A stretch of 64,000 nt of DNA, from contig CAMYLJ010000005.1 of assembly GCA_947259215.1 (NCBI GenBank), forward strand, positions 71,482-135,481, written 5' to 3'. Shown in pieces: positions 35,411 to 44,863 of this stretch (position 1 is the first letter of the stretch; each line of letters starts with the position of its first letter). A program made the translations under genes and the position numbers. Source of the stretch: an uncultured delta proteobacterium. Its GTDB lineage: Bacteria; Myxococcota_A; UBA9160; JAFDET01. The notes under the pieces were generated by a model. That model had not been told where the DNA came from. It was given only the letters and a program-made list of their open reading frames with translations, and made no database searches.

Positions 35411-36159
35411 AGCCCCTCGACGGCCGCGTGGCCGTCGTGACCGGCGCGTCGCGGGGCATCGGGCGCGCCACTGCAGAGGCGCTGGCCGGCGCCGGCGCCC
35501 GCGTCGCGCTCGTCGCCCGCGGTGCGCCCGAGCTGAAGGAGGCCGCGGACGCCATCGGGCCCGACGCGCTGGCGGTGGCGGCCGACGTGTCCGACCCGGA
35601 CTCCGTGCGCGCCGCCTTCCGCCGGGTGGACGAGACCTGGGGACGCCTCGACGCCCTGGTCTGCAACGCGGCGGTGGCGGTGCCGGCGCGCGTGGAGGAT
35701 GCGGACGACGCCGCCCTGGCGCAGCAGGTGGCGACCAACCTGCTGGGCGCCGTCTACTGCACGCGCCAGGCGATCCCGTCGCTGCGCGCGGCGGGAGGCG
35801 GCGATCTCGTCTACGTCTCGTCGGATGCGGGCGTGGCGCCCTTCCCGCTGCTGGCGGTGTACTCCGCCACGAAGGGCGGGCTCGAGGTCTTCGCCCGGGC
35901 CGTGCGCGCGGAGCTCGCGCCCGACGGGATCCGGGTCTGCCTGCTGCGCCCCGGGCCCACCCTGACCGGCTTCGCGCGGGACTGGGACCCGGGCGCGGCG
36001 GCGGCGGCCCTGGAGGTCTGGCAGGCGGAGGGACACCTGCGTGCGGGAGAGCTTCTCGACTCCGGGACGGTGGCCGAGAGCGTCGTCCACGTCCTGACCC
36101 GGCCTCCCGGGGCGGAGCTGCGCGAGCTCGACGTGCGGCCCACCACGCCGCGCGAGTAG
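35407..36159 (+). CDS. Short-chain dehydrogenase/reductase
   Basis: The 250-residue classical SDR carries VAVVTGASRGIGRATAEALA, LVCNAAVAVPARVEDADD in place of NNAG, VYVSSDAGVAPFPL with catalytic Ser, and YSATKGG. The C-terminus is short and divergent. The overlap with TetR implies co-translation. Its last codons form the TAGCAT promoter-like hexamer of the next gene. Confidence 0.88.
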   Translation: MKPLDGRVAVVTGASRGIGRATAEALAGAGARVALVARGAPELKEAADAIGPDALAVAADVSDPDSVRAAFRRVDETWGRLDALVCNAAVAVPARVEDADDAALAQQVATNLLGAVYCTRQAIPSLRAAGGGDLVYVSSDAGVAPFPLLAVYSATKGGLEVFARAVRAELAPDGIRVCLLRPGPTLTGFARDWDPGAAAAALEVWQAEGHLRAGELLDSGTVAESVVHVLTRPPGAELRELDVRPTTPRE

Positions 36160-36162
36160 CAT
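36157..36162 (+). promoter_or_regulatory. Putative -10 element of a leaderless transcript (TAGCAT)
   Basis: TAGCAT begins with the SDR stop codon and ends 6 nt before the phosphotransferase GTG. There is no ribosome site in between. Confidence 0.35.
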
Positions 36163-36168
36163 GGACGC

Positions 36169-37224
36169 GTGAGCGAGACTCCCCCCGGCATCGATCCCGG
36201 TCCCGTCGGCCGCTTCTTCGCGGGGCACGTCCCGGGCGGCGACGTGCCGCTCTCCTTCGAGCTGATCAGCGGCGGACGCTCGAACCTGACCTACCTCGTG
36301 CGGGGCGGCGGGCGGGAGTGGGTGTTGCGGCGTCCGCCCCTGGGCCACGTGCTCCCCACCGCCCACGACATGAGCCGCGAGCACCGGGTGCTGGCGGCCC
36401 TGGCCGACACGGACGTGCCGGCGCCGCGTCCGTTCGCGCTGTGCGAGGACACGGAGGTGAACGGGGCGCCCTTCTACGTGATGAGCCACTGTCCCGGTGT
36501 GGTGCTGCACGAGGCACTGCCCGAGGGCTTCGCCGAGGACTCCGCGTCGCGCCGGCGGATCAGCCTCGTCCTGGTCGACACCCTCGTGCGGCTGCACGCC
36601 GTGGACTGGCGTGCCGTCGGGCTCGAGGGCTTCGGTCGTCCCGAGGGCTACCTGGAGCGCCAGGTGCGGCGCTGGTCGCAGCAGTGGGAGCGTTCCAAGA
36701 CCCGCGAGCTGGCGGAGGTCGACGAGCTGATCCGGCGCCTGGGCCAGGCGCTGCCCGAGAGCGGCGCCGCCACGATCGTGCACGGCGACTATCGCCTGGG
36801 CAACATCGCGCTCGCGCCGGACGACACCGGCCGGGTGCGGGCGATCTTCGACTGGGAGATGTCGACCCTCGGCGATCCGCTGGCCGACCTCGGCTACAGC
36901 CTGATCTACTGGGCCCAGGAGTCCGACCCGCCCGAGATGCGTACCGGCTTCATGAACGTGACGGCGCAGCGCGGCTTCCTGTCGCGCGCGGAGCTGGTGG
37001 AGACGTACGCCAAGCGAAGCGGCCGGGACGTGGCGGCCGTGGACTTCTACACGGTGCTCGCCCTCTACAAGCTGGCCGTGATCTCCGAGGGCATCTACGC
37101 CCGCTACCTGAAGGGCAAGACCGTCGGCGAGGGATTCGAGAACTACACGGACCAGGCCCCGCACCTCGCCCGCCGCGCCCTCGCCATCGCCGACGCCTCC
37201 CTCGATCCCGCGCTGCGCTCCTAA
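36169..37224 (+). CDS. Phosphotransferase family protein (APH fold, ACAD10-associated type)
   Basis: The 351-residue aminoglycoside phosphotransferase-fold kinase starts at GTG. SGGRSNLTYLVRGGGREWVLRRPP is the nucleotide loop and lysine/arginine strand. The catalytic loop is IVHGDYRLGNIALAPD and the metal site is IFDWEMSTLGDPLADLGY. This subgroup, fused to or beside acyl-CoA dehydrogenases, is thought to phosphorylate hydroxyacyl-CoAs, as in 4-hydroxy acid catabolism. Its stop codon lies in the outer arm of the 71-bp palindrome. Confidence 0.9.
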   Translation: MSETPPGIDPGPVGRFFAGHVPGGDVPLSFELISGGRSNLTYLVRGGGREWVLRRPPLGHVLPTAHDMSREHRVLAALADTDVPAPRPFALCEDTEVNGAPFYVMSHCPGVVLHEALPEGFAEDSASRRRISLVLVDTLVRLHAVDWRAVGLEGFGRPEGYLERQVRRWSQQWERSKTRELAEVDELIRRLGQALPESGAATIVHGDYRLGNIALAPDDTGRVRAIFDWEMSTLGDPLADLGYSLIYWAQESDPPEMRTGFMNVTAQRGFLSRAELVETYAKRSGRDVAAVDFYTVLALYKLAVISEGIYARYLKGKTVGEGFENYTDQAPHLARRALAIADASLDPALRS

Positions 37225-37279
37225 GAAACGGGGACGGTCCCAAGAAACTGCCGCAGTTTCTTGGGACCGTCCCCGTTTC

Positions 37280-37287
<8 letters not shown>
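37217..37287. repeat. 71-bp perfect palindrome between convergent genes
   Basis: Bases 37217-37251 are the exact reverse complement of 37253-37287, around a single central base. The arms contain two AAGAAAC copies and an inner GGGAC-G-GTCCC palindrome. The inner end AAGAAACTGC shares its core with the repeat at 1-37. Both flanking genes end with TCC TAA inside symmetric positions of the arms. It could act as a bidirectional terminator. No T run of standard length follows on either side. Confidence 0.95.
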
Positions 37288-38116
<829 letters not shown>

Positions 38117-38132
38117 GGGGGGATCCTTTCGG

Positions 38133-38402
38133 TCAGGAAGGGGTCGCCGTCTCCATCCGGTCGATGGCGTGCACGGGAGGCGCGTCGCCGGACATGAGCG
38201 GGGTGATCGCCGCGTAGACCAGCTGTTGGCGTTGCACCAGACTCTTGTCCGCGAAGACCGCCGACACCACGCGCACGACGAAGTGCCCGGCGCTCTGGGG
38301 CAGGACCTGGACCTCGGCGCCCTCGACGGCCGCCTCGATCCGCTCGCGCAGCTGGCGCGCCACGTCGTCGGCGTCGGGCTGGCCGATGATCTTCAGCGCC
38401 AC
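38133..38402 (-). CDS. bolA: BolA family protein
   Basis: The 89-residue product shows the BolA pattern: VARQLRERIEAAVEGAEVQV, GHFVVRVVSAVFADKSLVQR and RQQLVYAAITPLM. The helical VxRHRxV-like segment appears as LVQRQQLVY. BolA proteins bind monothiol glutaredoxins and share an Fe-S cluster. The gene sits 3 bp after a CGFS glutaredoxin fusion gene, so the two surely work together. GTG start. Confidence 0.93.
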   Translation of the reverse strand: MALKIIGQPDADDVARQLRERIEAAVEGAEVQVLPQSAGHFVVRVVSAVFADKSLVQRQQLVYAAITPLMSGDAPPVHAIDRMETATPS

Positions 38403-38405
38403 CGT

Positions 38406-39329
38406 TCAGTACCGCGGAACGCTCGGGTCGATCTCCTGACTCCAGGCGTCGATCCCACCCACCACGTTGTGGACGTCGCGGAAGCCGAGCGCCGCGAAGT
38501 GCTCGGCGGCGGCCTGGCTGCGGCCGCCGTGGTGGCAGTGGATCACCAGGGTGGTGTCCTTCGGCAGCCCCTCGATCTCGTGCGCCGTCGCCGGATCCAG
38601 CAGCCGCGCGCCCTCGATCTTCGCCTGCTCGCGCTCCTCGAGGGTGCGCGCGTCCAGGAGCACGAAGGAATCGCCCGCGTCGAGCTTCGCCTTCAGCTCG
38701 TTCACCGTGAGCTGGTTGACGGGCGCCGGGGCATTCGGGTTGTCGATGTGGAAGCCCGGGCCTTCGTCGGTGTCCACGCAGTCGATCTTCAGGCCGTCGG
38801 CGCGGGAGGCGGTCCCCGGATCCATGTGGATCGTGATGCCTGCGGCCTCGACCGAGACGCCCGGCCCCGGCGGGCCCATGTACAGGCTGTGGCCGAAGCG
38901 CGCGTCGATCGAGAGGTGCAGCGCCTGGCCGGGCCGTTGCTCCGCGATCTGGCGCAGGGCCGCGGCGGCGGCGTCGCTGAGCGTCACGTCGGGTGTGATC
39001 GTGGCGGGCGCCTCGACGCCCAGCTTGCCGGCCAGCTCACCCGAGCCGTAGAGCTCGCTCACGATGTCGCAGCCGCCGATGAACTCGCCCTTGACGTAGA
39101 GCTGGGGGATGGTCGGCCAGCTGGAGAAGGCCTTGATGCCGTTGCGGATGTCCGGGTCCGCCAGCACGTCGCAGGTGGCGTAGTCCGGGATCAGGCTGTC
39201 GAGGATCTGGATCACCTGGGCCGAGAACCCGCACTGGGGCGCCGTGCGGTCGCCCTTCATGAAGAGCAAGACCGAGTTGGCTTCGATCAGCGAGGCGATC
39301 CGCTGGCGGGTCGCGTCGTCGAGGTCCAT
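38406..39329 (-). CDS. Monothiol glutaredoxin (Grx4) / IscA-like / rhodanese three-domain fusion
   Basis: The 307-residue product has three parts. Residues 1-105 are a CGFS monothiol glutaredoxin (APQCGFSAQ with Cys33, then WPTIPQLYVKGEFIGGCDIV). Residues about 110-200 resemble an A-type Fe-S carrier (VTLSDAAAAALRQIAEQ ... GLKIDCVDTDEGPGFHIDNP) but lack the three conserved cysteines; GPGF replaces the CGCG-type end. Residues about 205-307 are a rhodanese with catalytic Cys265 in VIHCHHGGRS. A role in Fe-S cluster or sulfur trafficking is likely. It is followed by bolA after 3 bp. Confidence 0.92.
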   Translation of the reverse strand: MDLDDATRQRIASLIEANSVLLFMKGDRTAPQCGFSAQVIQILDSLIPDYATCDVLADPDIRNGIKAFSSWPTIPQLYVKGEFIGGCDIVSELYGSGELAGKLGVEAPATITPDVTLSDAAAAALRQIAEQRPGQALHLSIDARFGHSLYMGPPGPGVSVEAAGITIHMDPGTASRADGLKIDCVDTDEGPGFHIDNPNAPAPVNQLTVNELKAKLDAGDSFVLLDARTLEEREQAKIEGARLLDPATAHEIEGLPKDTTLVIHCHHGGRSQAAAEHFAALGFRDVHNVVGGIDAWSQEIDPSVPRY

Positions 39330-39419
39330 GCCGCGTCTCCTGGATTCGCGTGGGGAAAGCAGGAGGATAGCCCTGGCCGGGGCGACCGTCACGGTGGCGA
39401 CCTTGCGTGAAGGCCGCCC

Positions 39420-40103
39420 TCAGCGCTGGAGCATCTCCTGGGCGTTCTTCACGAAGGCCTCGCTGCCCTCGGCGTCGTCGGTCAGCGCCGGCACCTTGAA
39501 CGGCACCTCGGCGCCCTTGCGGCAGGCGGGCCGCCCGTTCATCTGGCCGAGCCAACGCTGCAGGTGCTCGAGCCCTTCCACGGGCACGCCGGACCACTTG
39601 TAGGTGCGCACCCAGCACCAGTTGGCGATGTCCGCCAGCGAGAAGTCTCCGGCCAGCCACTCGGCGTCGGCGAGCCCGGCGTCCAGCACCTCGAACAGGC
39701 GCCGCGACTCGTTCTGGTAGCGCTCGATGGCGGCCGGGATCTTCTCGGGGAAGTAGCGGTAGAAGACGTTGGCCTGGCCCATCATCGGCCCGACGCCGCC
39801 CATCTGGAACATCAGCCACGAGAGCACGCGCGCGCGGCCGGCGCGATCGCTCGGCAGCAGGCGGCCGGTCTTCTCCGCCAGGTGGACCATGATCGCGCCG
39901 GACTCGAAGATCGGCAGGTCCCCCTCGTCGCCGTCGACGATCGCGGGGATGCGTCCGTTCGGGTTGATCGCGAGGAACCAGGGCTCCTTCTGCTCGTTCG
40001 CGCCCAGGTCGACGGCATGCACCTCGTAGGGGAGTTGGAGCTCCTCGAGGGTGCAGGAGGCCTTCCAACCGTTGGGCGTGGGGGCGGTGTAGAGGGTGAT
40101 CAT
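39420..40103 (-). CDS. Glutathione S-transferase family protein (YfcG/YghU-like)
   Basis: The 227-residue product carries [20 protein letters not shown], then [38 protein letters not shown], and [16 protein letters not shown]. It is a paralogue of the YfcG-like protein at 30250-30990, with the same TPNGW N-terminus. It probably handles GSH-dependent disulfide exchange. It faces another GST gene across 81 bp containing an inverted repeat with overlapping promoter hexamers, and lies 90 bp before the glutaredoxin fusion. Confidence 0.9.
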   Translation of the reverse strand: MITLYTAPTPNGWKASCTLEELQLPYEVHAVDLGANEQKEPWFLAINPNGRIPAIVDGDEGDLPIFESGAIMVHLAEKTGRLLPSDRAGRARVLSWLMFQMGGVGPMMGQANVFYRYFPEKIPAAIERYQNESRRLFEVLDAGLADAEWLAGDFSLADIANWCWVRTYKWSGVPVEGLEHLQRWLGQMNGRPACRKGAEVPFKVPALTDDAEGSEAFVKNAQEMLQR

Positions 40104-40150
40104 GGGCTCTCCGGCTGCAGCGAGCGGGCGGCGCGCGTGGCGGTGCCTGG

Positions 40151-40169
40151 GGTAGGCTGCCATCCTACC
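40151..40169. promoter_or_regulatory. Inverted repeat with opposed -10-like hexamers between two GST genes
   Basis: GGTAGG (40151-40156) and CCTACC (40164-40169) form an inverted repeat. TAGGCT reads rightwards (40153-40158, 26 nt before the plus-strand GST ATG, with a GGAGG site between). TAGGAT reads leftwards (40167-40162). A shared operator for both GST genes is possible. Confidence 0.4.
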
Positions 40170-40184
40170 GCCGGAGGTCCTCCC

Positions 40185-41189
40185 ATGCCCGACCCCTATC
40201 GCATTTTCGGCGCCGAGGTCTCGCCGTACTCGGTCAAGGTCCGCTCCTACTTCCGCTACAAGGGCGTGCCCCACGAGTGGATCGTGCGCGACGTCTCGAC
40301 CCAGGCCGAGTACCAGAAGTACGCCAAGCTGCCCCTGATTCCGGCGGTGGCCACCCCCGAGGACGAGGGCCTCCAGGACTCGACGCCGATCATCGAGACC
40401 GTCGAGGCTCGCTTCCCCGAGCCCTCGATCCATCCGGGGGATCCGGCCCTCGCGTTCCTCTCCGCCCTGCTCGAGGAGTTCGGGGATGAGTGGGGTAACA
40501 AGTGGATGTTCCACTACCGCTGGGCGCGCGAGGTGGACCAGGACGCGACCGCTTCCCGCATCGCGGAGCTGATGGCGCCGCCCGACGCCGACGACGGGCA
40601 GCGGGCCGGCATCGCGGGGATGGTCAAGAACCGGATGGTGAATCGCACCGGGTTCGTCGGCTCGAGCGAGCAGACCGCGCCCCAGATCGAACAGTCGTTC
40701 CGCGACGGGGTGGCGCAGCTCGAGGCGCACCTGGCCGGGCGCGTCTACCTCTTCGGTGCGCGGCCCGCCTTCGCCGACTTCGGGCTCTGGGGCCAGCTCT
40801 ACAACGCCTGGACCGATCCCACCCCGGGAAGGATCCTGCGCGACCGCACGCCCGCCGTGTGCGCCTGGATCGACCGCATGCTGGAGCCCAAGGCCGAGGG
40901 CGATTTCGAGCGCTGGGAGACCCTGGAGCCGACGCTCGCGCCCTTCCTCGCCGACCAGGTCGGGGCGCTCTTCCTGCCCTGGTCCGACGCCAACGCCCGG
41001 GCCATCGCGGCCGGCGAGGATGAGTTCACGGTCGAGCTGGCGTCGGGCAGCTGGACCCAGAAGCCGCAGAAGTACCACGCCAAGTCGCTCGCGGCCCTGC
41101 GCGAGCGCTACGCCGCCGTGTCCGACCGCTCGGCCCTGGACCCGATCCTCGAGCGGGCCGGCTGCCTGCGCTGGCTGCGAGCGAGCTGA
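40185..41189 (+). CDS. Glutathione S-transferase-fold protein
   Basis: The 334-residue product has an N-terminal thioredoxin-fold domain ([20 protein letters not shown], then [20 protein letters not shown]). A longer helical C-terminal region includes [19 protein letters not shown]-like [18 protein letters not shown]. The SPYS segment takes the place of the usual CPYC, so serine is the likely active residue. The extra length over ordinary GSTs is in the C-terminal half. It starts an operon with the thioredoxin-fusion and UGSC selenoprotein genes, 8 bp before the next start. Confidence 0.85.
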   Translation: MPDPYRIFGAEVSPYSVKVRSYFRYKGVPHEWIVRDVSTQAEYQKYAKLPLIPAVATPEDEGLQDSTPIIETVEARFPEPSIHPGDPALAFLSALLEEFGDEWGNKWMFHYRWAREVDQDATASRIAELMAPPDADDGQRAGIAGMVKNRMVNRTGFVGSSEQTAPQIEQSFRDGVAQLEAHLAGRVYLFGARPAFADFGLWGQLYNAWTDPTPGRILRDRTPAVCAWIDRMLEPKAEGDFERWETLEPTLAPFLADQVGALFLPWSDANARAIAAGEDEFTVELASGSWTQKPQKYHAKSLAALRERYAAVSDRSALDPILERAGCLRWLRAS

Positions 41190-41197
41190 GGTCCGCC

Positions 41198-42637
41198 GTG
41201 GCGCTCCCGCGCGAGGGCTTCGTCGCGGTGGTAAAGCGCGACTGCCCGACCTGCGTGGTGGTGGCGCCGGTCCTCGCGGAGCTGGCGGGCAAGGGCCTGC
41301 CGCTCGTGGTCTACAGCCAGGACGATCCGGACTTCCCCGAGGAGGTCGCGCAGCGCGTCCACGACGCCGACCTCGAGGCGTCGTACCGATTCGGGATCGA
41401 GACGGTGCCGAGCTTGCTGCGCCTGGAGGGCGGCCGTGAGACCGGCCGCGCCATCGGCTGGGTGCGCGGCGACTGGGAGGCCCTCACCGGGCTCGAGGGT
41501 CTGGGCGCGGGCCTGCCCGACTGGCGTCCGGGCTGCGGCTCGAAGAGCGTCGAGCCGGAGGTCGCCGACGCGCTGGCGGCGCGTTTCGAAGGCCATCGTC
41601 TGCGCGCGCGCAGGATCGAGCTGGGCGCTCTCGAAGAGGACTGGGAGGCCGCCCACGACCGCGGCTGGAGCGACGGGCTGCCGGTGGTGCCGCCGACCCC
41701 CGAGCGCGTCCTGCGCATGCTTCGCGGAACGACGCGCGACCCCGCGGAGGAACTCGGCGCGATGCCGCCGGATCTGGCGCCGTGCAGCGTCGAGAAGGTC
41801 GCGATCAACGCGGTCCTCGCGGGCTGCCGACCCGAGTACCTGCCCGTGGTGCTGGCCGCGACGGAGGCGGCGCTGGAGGAGCCCTTCTGCCTGCACGGGC
41901 TGCTGGCGACCACCTGGTTCTCGGGCCCGATGGTCGTGGTGAACGGTCCCATCGCGCGCGAGATCGGGATGAACTCCGGCGTGAACGCACTCGGCCAGGG
42001 CAACCGGGCCAACGCCAGCATCGGCCGCGCGCTCCAGCTCGTGGTGCGCAACGTGGGAGGCGGACGCCCGGGCGGTGTGGACCGCGCGACCCTCGGTCAG
42101 CCCGGGAAGTACAGCTTCTGCTTCGCGGAGGACGAGGCCGGCTCGCCCTGGGAGCCCCTGTCCGAGGAGCGCGGAGTCGCCGCCGGACGTTCCGCGGTGA
42201 CGCTGTTCGCCGCCGGCGGCGTCCAGGGCGTGCTCGACCAGCAGTCACGCACCCCGGAGTCCCTGGCTGCGAGCCTGGCCGCCTGCCTGCGCGCGGTCTG
42301 TCACCCGAAGCTTCCGATCCTCACCGATGCCTTCCTGGTGGTGAGCCCCGAGCACGCGCGGGTCTTCCAGGAGGCCGGCTGGTCGAAGGCGCGCCTGCGC
42401 CAGGAGCTGGCCAGCCATCTGGTGGTGCCGGGACGCGAGGCGGTCCGGGGCGCCGGTGGGATCGCCGAGGGCATGCCCGCGGGCTTCGCCGAGGCCGATC
42501 TGCCCAAGTTCCGCGAGGGCGGGCTCCAGGTCGTGCACGCCGGAGGGCGCGCCGGCATGTTCTCCGCCATCATCGGGGGGTGGCCGGCCAGCGGTGCCGT
42601 CGGGAGCGAGCCGGTGACCCGAGAGGTGACGACGTGA
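41198..42637 (+). CDS. Thioredoxin domain fused to a large domain of unknown function, UGSC partner
   Basis: The 479-residue product has a thioredoxin-fold first domain: [20 protein letters not shown] with CPTC (Cys16, Cys19), and cis-Pro71 in ETVPSLLRL. From about residue 145 comes a second domain with strong internal conservation: [79 protein letters not shown] and [15 protein letters not shown] do not know a biochemical function for this second domain. The stop overlaps the UGSC selenoprotein GTG by 4 bp. The CPTC thiols are well placed to recycle the partner Sec/Cys centre. Confidence 0.75.
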   Translation: MALPREGFVAVVKRDCPTCVVVAPVLAELAGKGLPLVVYSQDDPDFPEEVAQRVHDADLEASYRFGIETVPSLLRLEGGRETGRAIGWVRGDWEALTGLEGLGAGLPDWRPGCGSKSVEPEVADALAARFEGHRLRARRIELGALEEDWEAAHDRGWSDGLPVVPPTPERVLRMLRGTTRDPAEELGAMPPDLAPCSVEKVAINAVLAGCRPEYLPVVLAATEAALEEPFCLHGLLATTWFSGPMVVVNGPIAREIGMNSGVNALGQGNRANASIGRALQLVVRNVGGGRPGGVDRATLGQPGKYSFCFAEDEAGSPWEPLSEERGVAAGRSAVTLFAAGGVQGVLDQQSRTPESLAASLAACLRAVCHPKLPILTDAFLVVSPEHARVFQEAGWSKARLRQELASHLVVPGREAVRGAGGIAEGMPAGFAEADLPKFREGGLQVVHAGGRAGMFSAIIGGWPASGAVGSEPVTREVTT

Positions 42638-43161
42638 GCGAGCCGCGCATCCTGCTGGATCCGACCGGCGAGCTGGCTCCCGCGCGCCGGGAGGCGCAAC
42701 CCCGGTTGCCGGGGCTCCAGGGTCGGACCATCGGCCTGCTCGACATCTCGAAGCCGCGCGGCGACGTCTTCCTCGACCGGCTGGCGCAGCGGCTCGAGGC
42801 GTCGGGCGCCGCGGTGGAGCGCTATCGCAAGCCCACCTTCACCCGCGTGGCGCCCGACGACCTGCGCCGCGAGATCGCGACCCGTTGCGACGCGGTGATC
42901 GAGGCGCTGGCGGATTGAGGCTCCTGCACGTCGTGCAGTGTGCACGACACGACGGACCTGGAGCGCCGCGGCGTGCCCGCGATGTTCGTGGCGTCGAGCG
43001 AGTTCGTGGACGCCGCCGAGGCCCAGTGCGAGGCGCTCGGCTTCGCGCCGGAGCGGGTCTTCGTGCCGCACCCGATCCAGGACCGCACGGACGACGAGCT
43101 CGGCGCCCTGGCGGACGCGGCCTTCGATGCCGTCGTCCGGAGCCTGTGCCAGCAGGGCTAG
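42634..43161 (+). CDS. UGSC-motif selenoprotein
   Basis: The 175-codon gene reads through TGA at 42916-42918 as selenocysteine, residue 95: ALADUGSCTSCSVHDTTDLE. This matches the UGSC family named from metagenomic selenoproteomes, whose function is unknown. The first half has GLLDISKPRGDVFLDRLAQR and CDAVIEALAD. The second has GVPAMFVASSEFVDAAEAQ and VFVPHPIQDRT. Protein similarity and GTG-TGA coupling to the previous gene continue on both sides of the TGA. An 8-bp hairpin follows 12-30 nt after it. The UxxC and CxxC pairs overlap (U95, C98, C101). Confidence 0.93.
42930..42948 (+). promoter_or_regulatory. Candidate bacterial SECIS hairpin of the UGSC gene
   Basis: GTCGTGCA (42930-42937) pairs with TGCACGAC (42941-42948) around GTG. 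The loop centre is 21 nt after the Sec TGA. A competing stem CTGCAC/GTGCAG lies just before it, so a switch between folds is conceivable. Confidence 0.75.
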
Positions 43162-43176
43162 GCTCTGCTGCGCGGA

Positions 43177-43920
43177 TCAGCGCCGCTTCTGCCGCTTTGC
43201 GCAGAGCCCCAGCTCCGCCAGCTCGCGCCGCACGCTTCCGGCCCAGTCGCGGTTCGCCAGCGGGCTGGCCGGGCTCGGGTGCAGCACGCGCGACACCCGG
43301 GGCCCCGTTTCCCCCAGGACTTCGCGCGCCCGCGTCTCCGCGAAGGCGCCGATCCCGACCACGTGCTCGGGTTGCAGGATCTCCACCAGACGCAGCAGGT
43401 GACGGTCGCAGGCAGCGAACAGGCGCGCGCGCTCGCCGGCAGGCAGCTTGTCGGGCGTGCGGTTGCGGCCGCTGGCTTCGAGGAAGACCAGGGGGCAGTA
43501 GTTCGCCACGAGGTGCTGGCGGAAGAAGCGCGCCGGGGTTCGCCAGTGCTCGGCGACCGCGCCCCACAGCCGCTGGCCGCTGACCTCAGCGCGCGGGCAG
43601 TCGAAGCCCAGCACGGGCCGCTTCGGGTGTTCGCGCTCGGGCCGCCCGATCGGCACCTCGATCCCCAGCCAGTCGCGCACCATCCCCACGTCGCCGAACG
43701 GGACGCCGGTCTGCACCATGCCGAAGGGGCCCGGGTTCATGCCCAGGAAGACGACGCGCTTCGGCCCCTCGGCGAAGGCGTCGAGGTAGGCGGCGTAGCC
43801 GCGCGGAGCGTAGGCCAGGGGGTTGTAGACGTGGGTTACGGGCCGGGCGAAGCGCAGCCCCGCCACGTCGCGGCACAGCCGGCGCGTGGCCGCCCGCAGC
43901 TTCGGAGCGTGGGAGGCCAC
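43177..43920 (-). CDS. SMUG1-type uracil-DNA glycosylase
   Basis: The 247-residue DNA repair glycosylase removes uracil and oxidised pyrimidines. VVFLGMNPGPFGMVQTGVPFGDV at about 56-78 is the SMUG1 motif (GMNPGPFGM active-site loop). The second motif is VLHPSPASPL around residue 214. VYNPLAYA and VANYCPLVFLE are further family blocks. SMUG1 is mainly animal but is known in some bacteria such as Geobacter relatives. A GTG start is chosen; no earlier good start exists without entering the enoyl-CoA hydratase promoter. Confidence 0.9.
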   Translation of the reverse strand: MASHAPKLRAATRRLCRDVAGLRFARPVTHVYNPLAYAPRGYAAYLDAFAEGPKRVVFLGMNPGPFGMVQTGVPFGDVGMVRDWLGIEVPIGRPEREHPKRPVLGFDCPRAEVSGQRLWGAVAEHWRTPARFFRQHLVANYCPLVFLEASGRNRTPDKLPAGERARLFAACDRHLLRLVEILQPEHVVGIGAFAETRAREVLGETGPRVSRVLHPSPASPLANRDWAGSVRRELAELGLCAKRQKRR

Positions 43921-43991
43921 GCTACGGCGCGCGCGGGCGGCCGCAGCCGCGACGGGAATGGGGCACGGTTCCTCCGGGGTTCCGGCGAGTG

Positions 43992-43997
43992 TACACT
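43992..43997 (+). promoter_or_regulatory. Putative -10 element (TACACT)
   Basis: TACACT, 29 nt before the enoyl-CoA hydratase GTG. A GGAGGAG ribosome site lies between. Confidence 0.4.
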
Positions 43998-44026
43998 CCG
44001 CCCGGGCGTCGGGGAGCGGAGGAGAC

Positions 44027-44863
44027 GTGTACGAGCAGATCCTGTACGAGGTCAAGGACCCGGTGGCCACCATCACCCTGAACCGCCCGGACCGGCTGAA
44101 CGCCTGGACCGACCGCATGGGCGACGAGGTGAAGCACGCCATGGCCCGGGCCGAGGCCGATCCGTCGGTGGTCGGGATCCTCGTGACGGGCGCGGGACGA
44201 GGCTTCTGCGCCGGTGCGGACCTGGGCAACCTGTCCGACATCAGTGAGGGCAGCCGGGAGCGCACGGATCGCGATCCCGCCCTCGAGGCCGACCCCGGCG
44301 ACCCGGAGGCACCGGCCTCGCTGCGCGGCACGTACTCCTACCTGCTCTCGATCCCGAAGCCCGTCGTCGCCGCCATCAACGGCCCCTGCGCCGGCATGGC
44401 GGTGCCCATCGCCTGCTACGCCGACGTACGGCTGGCCTCGGATCGCGCGGTCTTCACGACGGCGTTCTCGCGTCGCGGTCTGATCGCCGAGTGGGGGATC
44501 GGCTGGATCCTGCCGCGCCTGGTCGGTCACGCCCACGCGCTCGACCTGATCGTGTCGGGCCGCAAGATCGATGCCGCCGAAGCGGAGCGGATGGGCCTCG
44601 TGAACCGGGTGGTGCCTCACGACGAGCTGCTGGACACGGCGCGCGGCTACCTGGAGGACCTGGCCGAGAACTGCTCGCCCGCGTCCATGGCCGTGATGAA
44701 GCGACAGGTCTACACGGACCTGATGGAGACCCTCGCCCACGGCGAGCGCGAGTCCATCCGGCTGATGCTCGAGAGCTTCGAGCGACCGGACTTCAAGGAG
44801 GGCGTGCGCTCCTTCCTGGAGAAGCGCCCGCCGCGCTTCCGCCGCCTCGGGGAGGACGGCTGA
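44027..44863 (+). CDS. Enoyl-CoA hydratase/isomerase family protein
   Basis: The 278-residue crotonase-fold enzyme has the first oxyanion loop GILVTGAGRGFCAGADLGNL and the second ALINGPCAG-like VVAAINGPCAGMAVPIACYA. AFSRRGLIAEWGIGWILPRL and GRKIDAAEAERMGLVNRVV follow. An insertion RTDRDPALEADPGDPEAPAS after the first loop is typical of some 2-enoyl or bile-acid/steroid-type members. GTG start with a strong GGAGGA site. It overlaps the following SDR by one base, so they act together in a CoA-ester pathway. Confidence 0.9.
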   Translation: MYEQILYEVKDPVATITLNRPDRLNAWTDRMGDEVKHAMARAEADPSVVGILVTGAGRGFCAGADLGNLSDISEGSRERTDRDPALEADPGDPEAPASLRGTYSYLLSIPKPVVAAINGPCAGMAVPIACYADVRLASDRAVFTTAFSRRGLIAEWGIGWILPRLVGHAHALDLIVSGRKIDAAEAERMGLVNRVVPHDELLDTARGYLEDLAENCSPASMAVMKRQVYTDLMETLAHGERESIRLMLESFERPDFKEGVRSFLEKRPPRFRRLGEDG

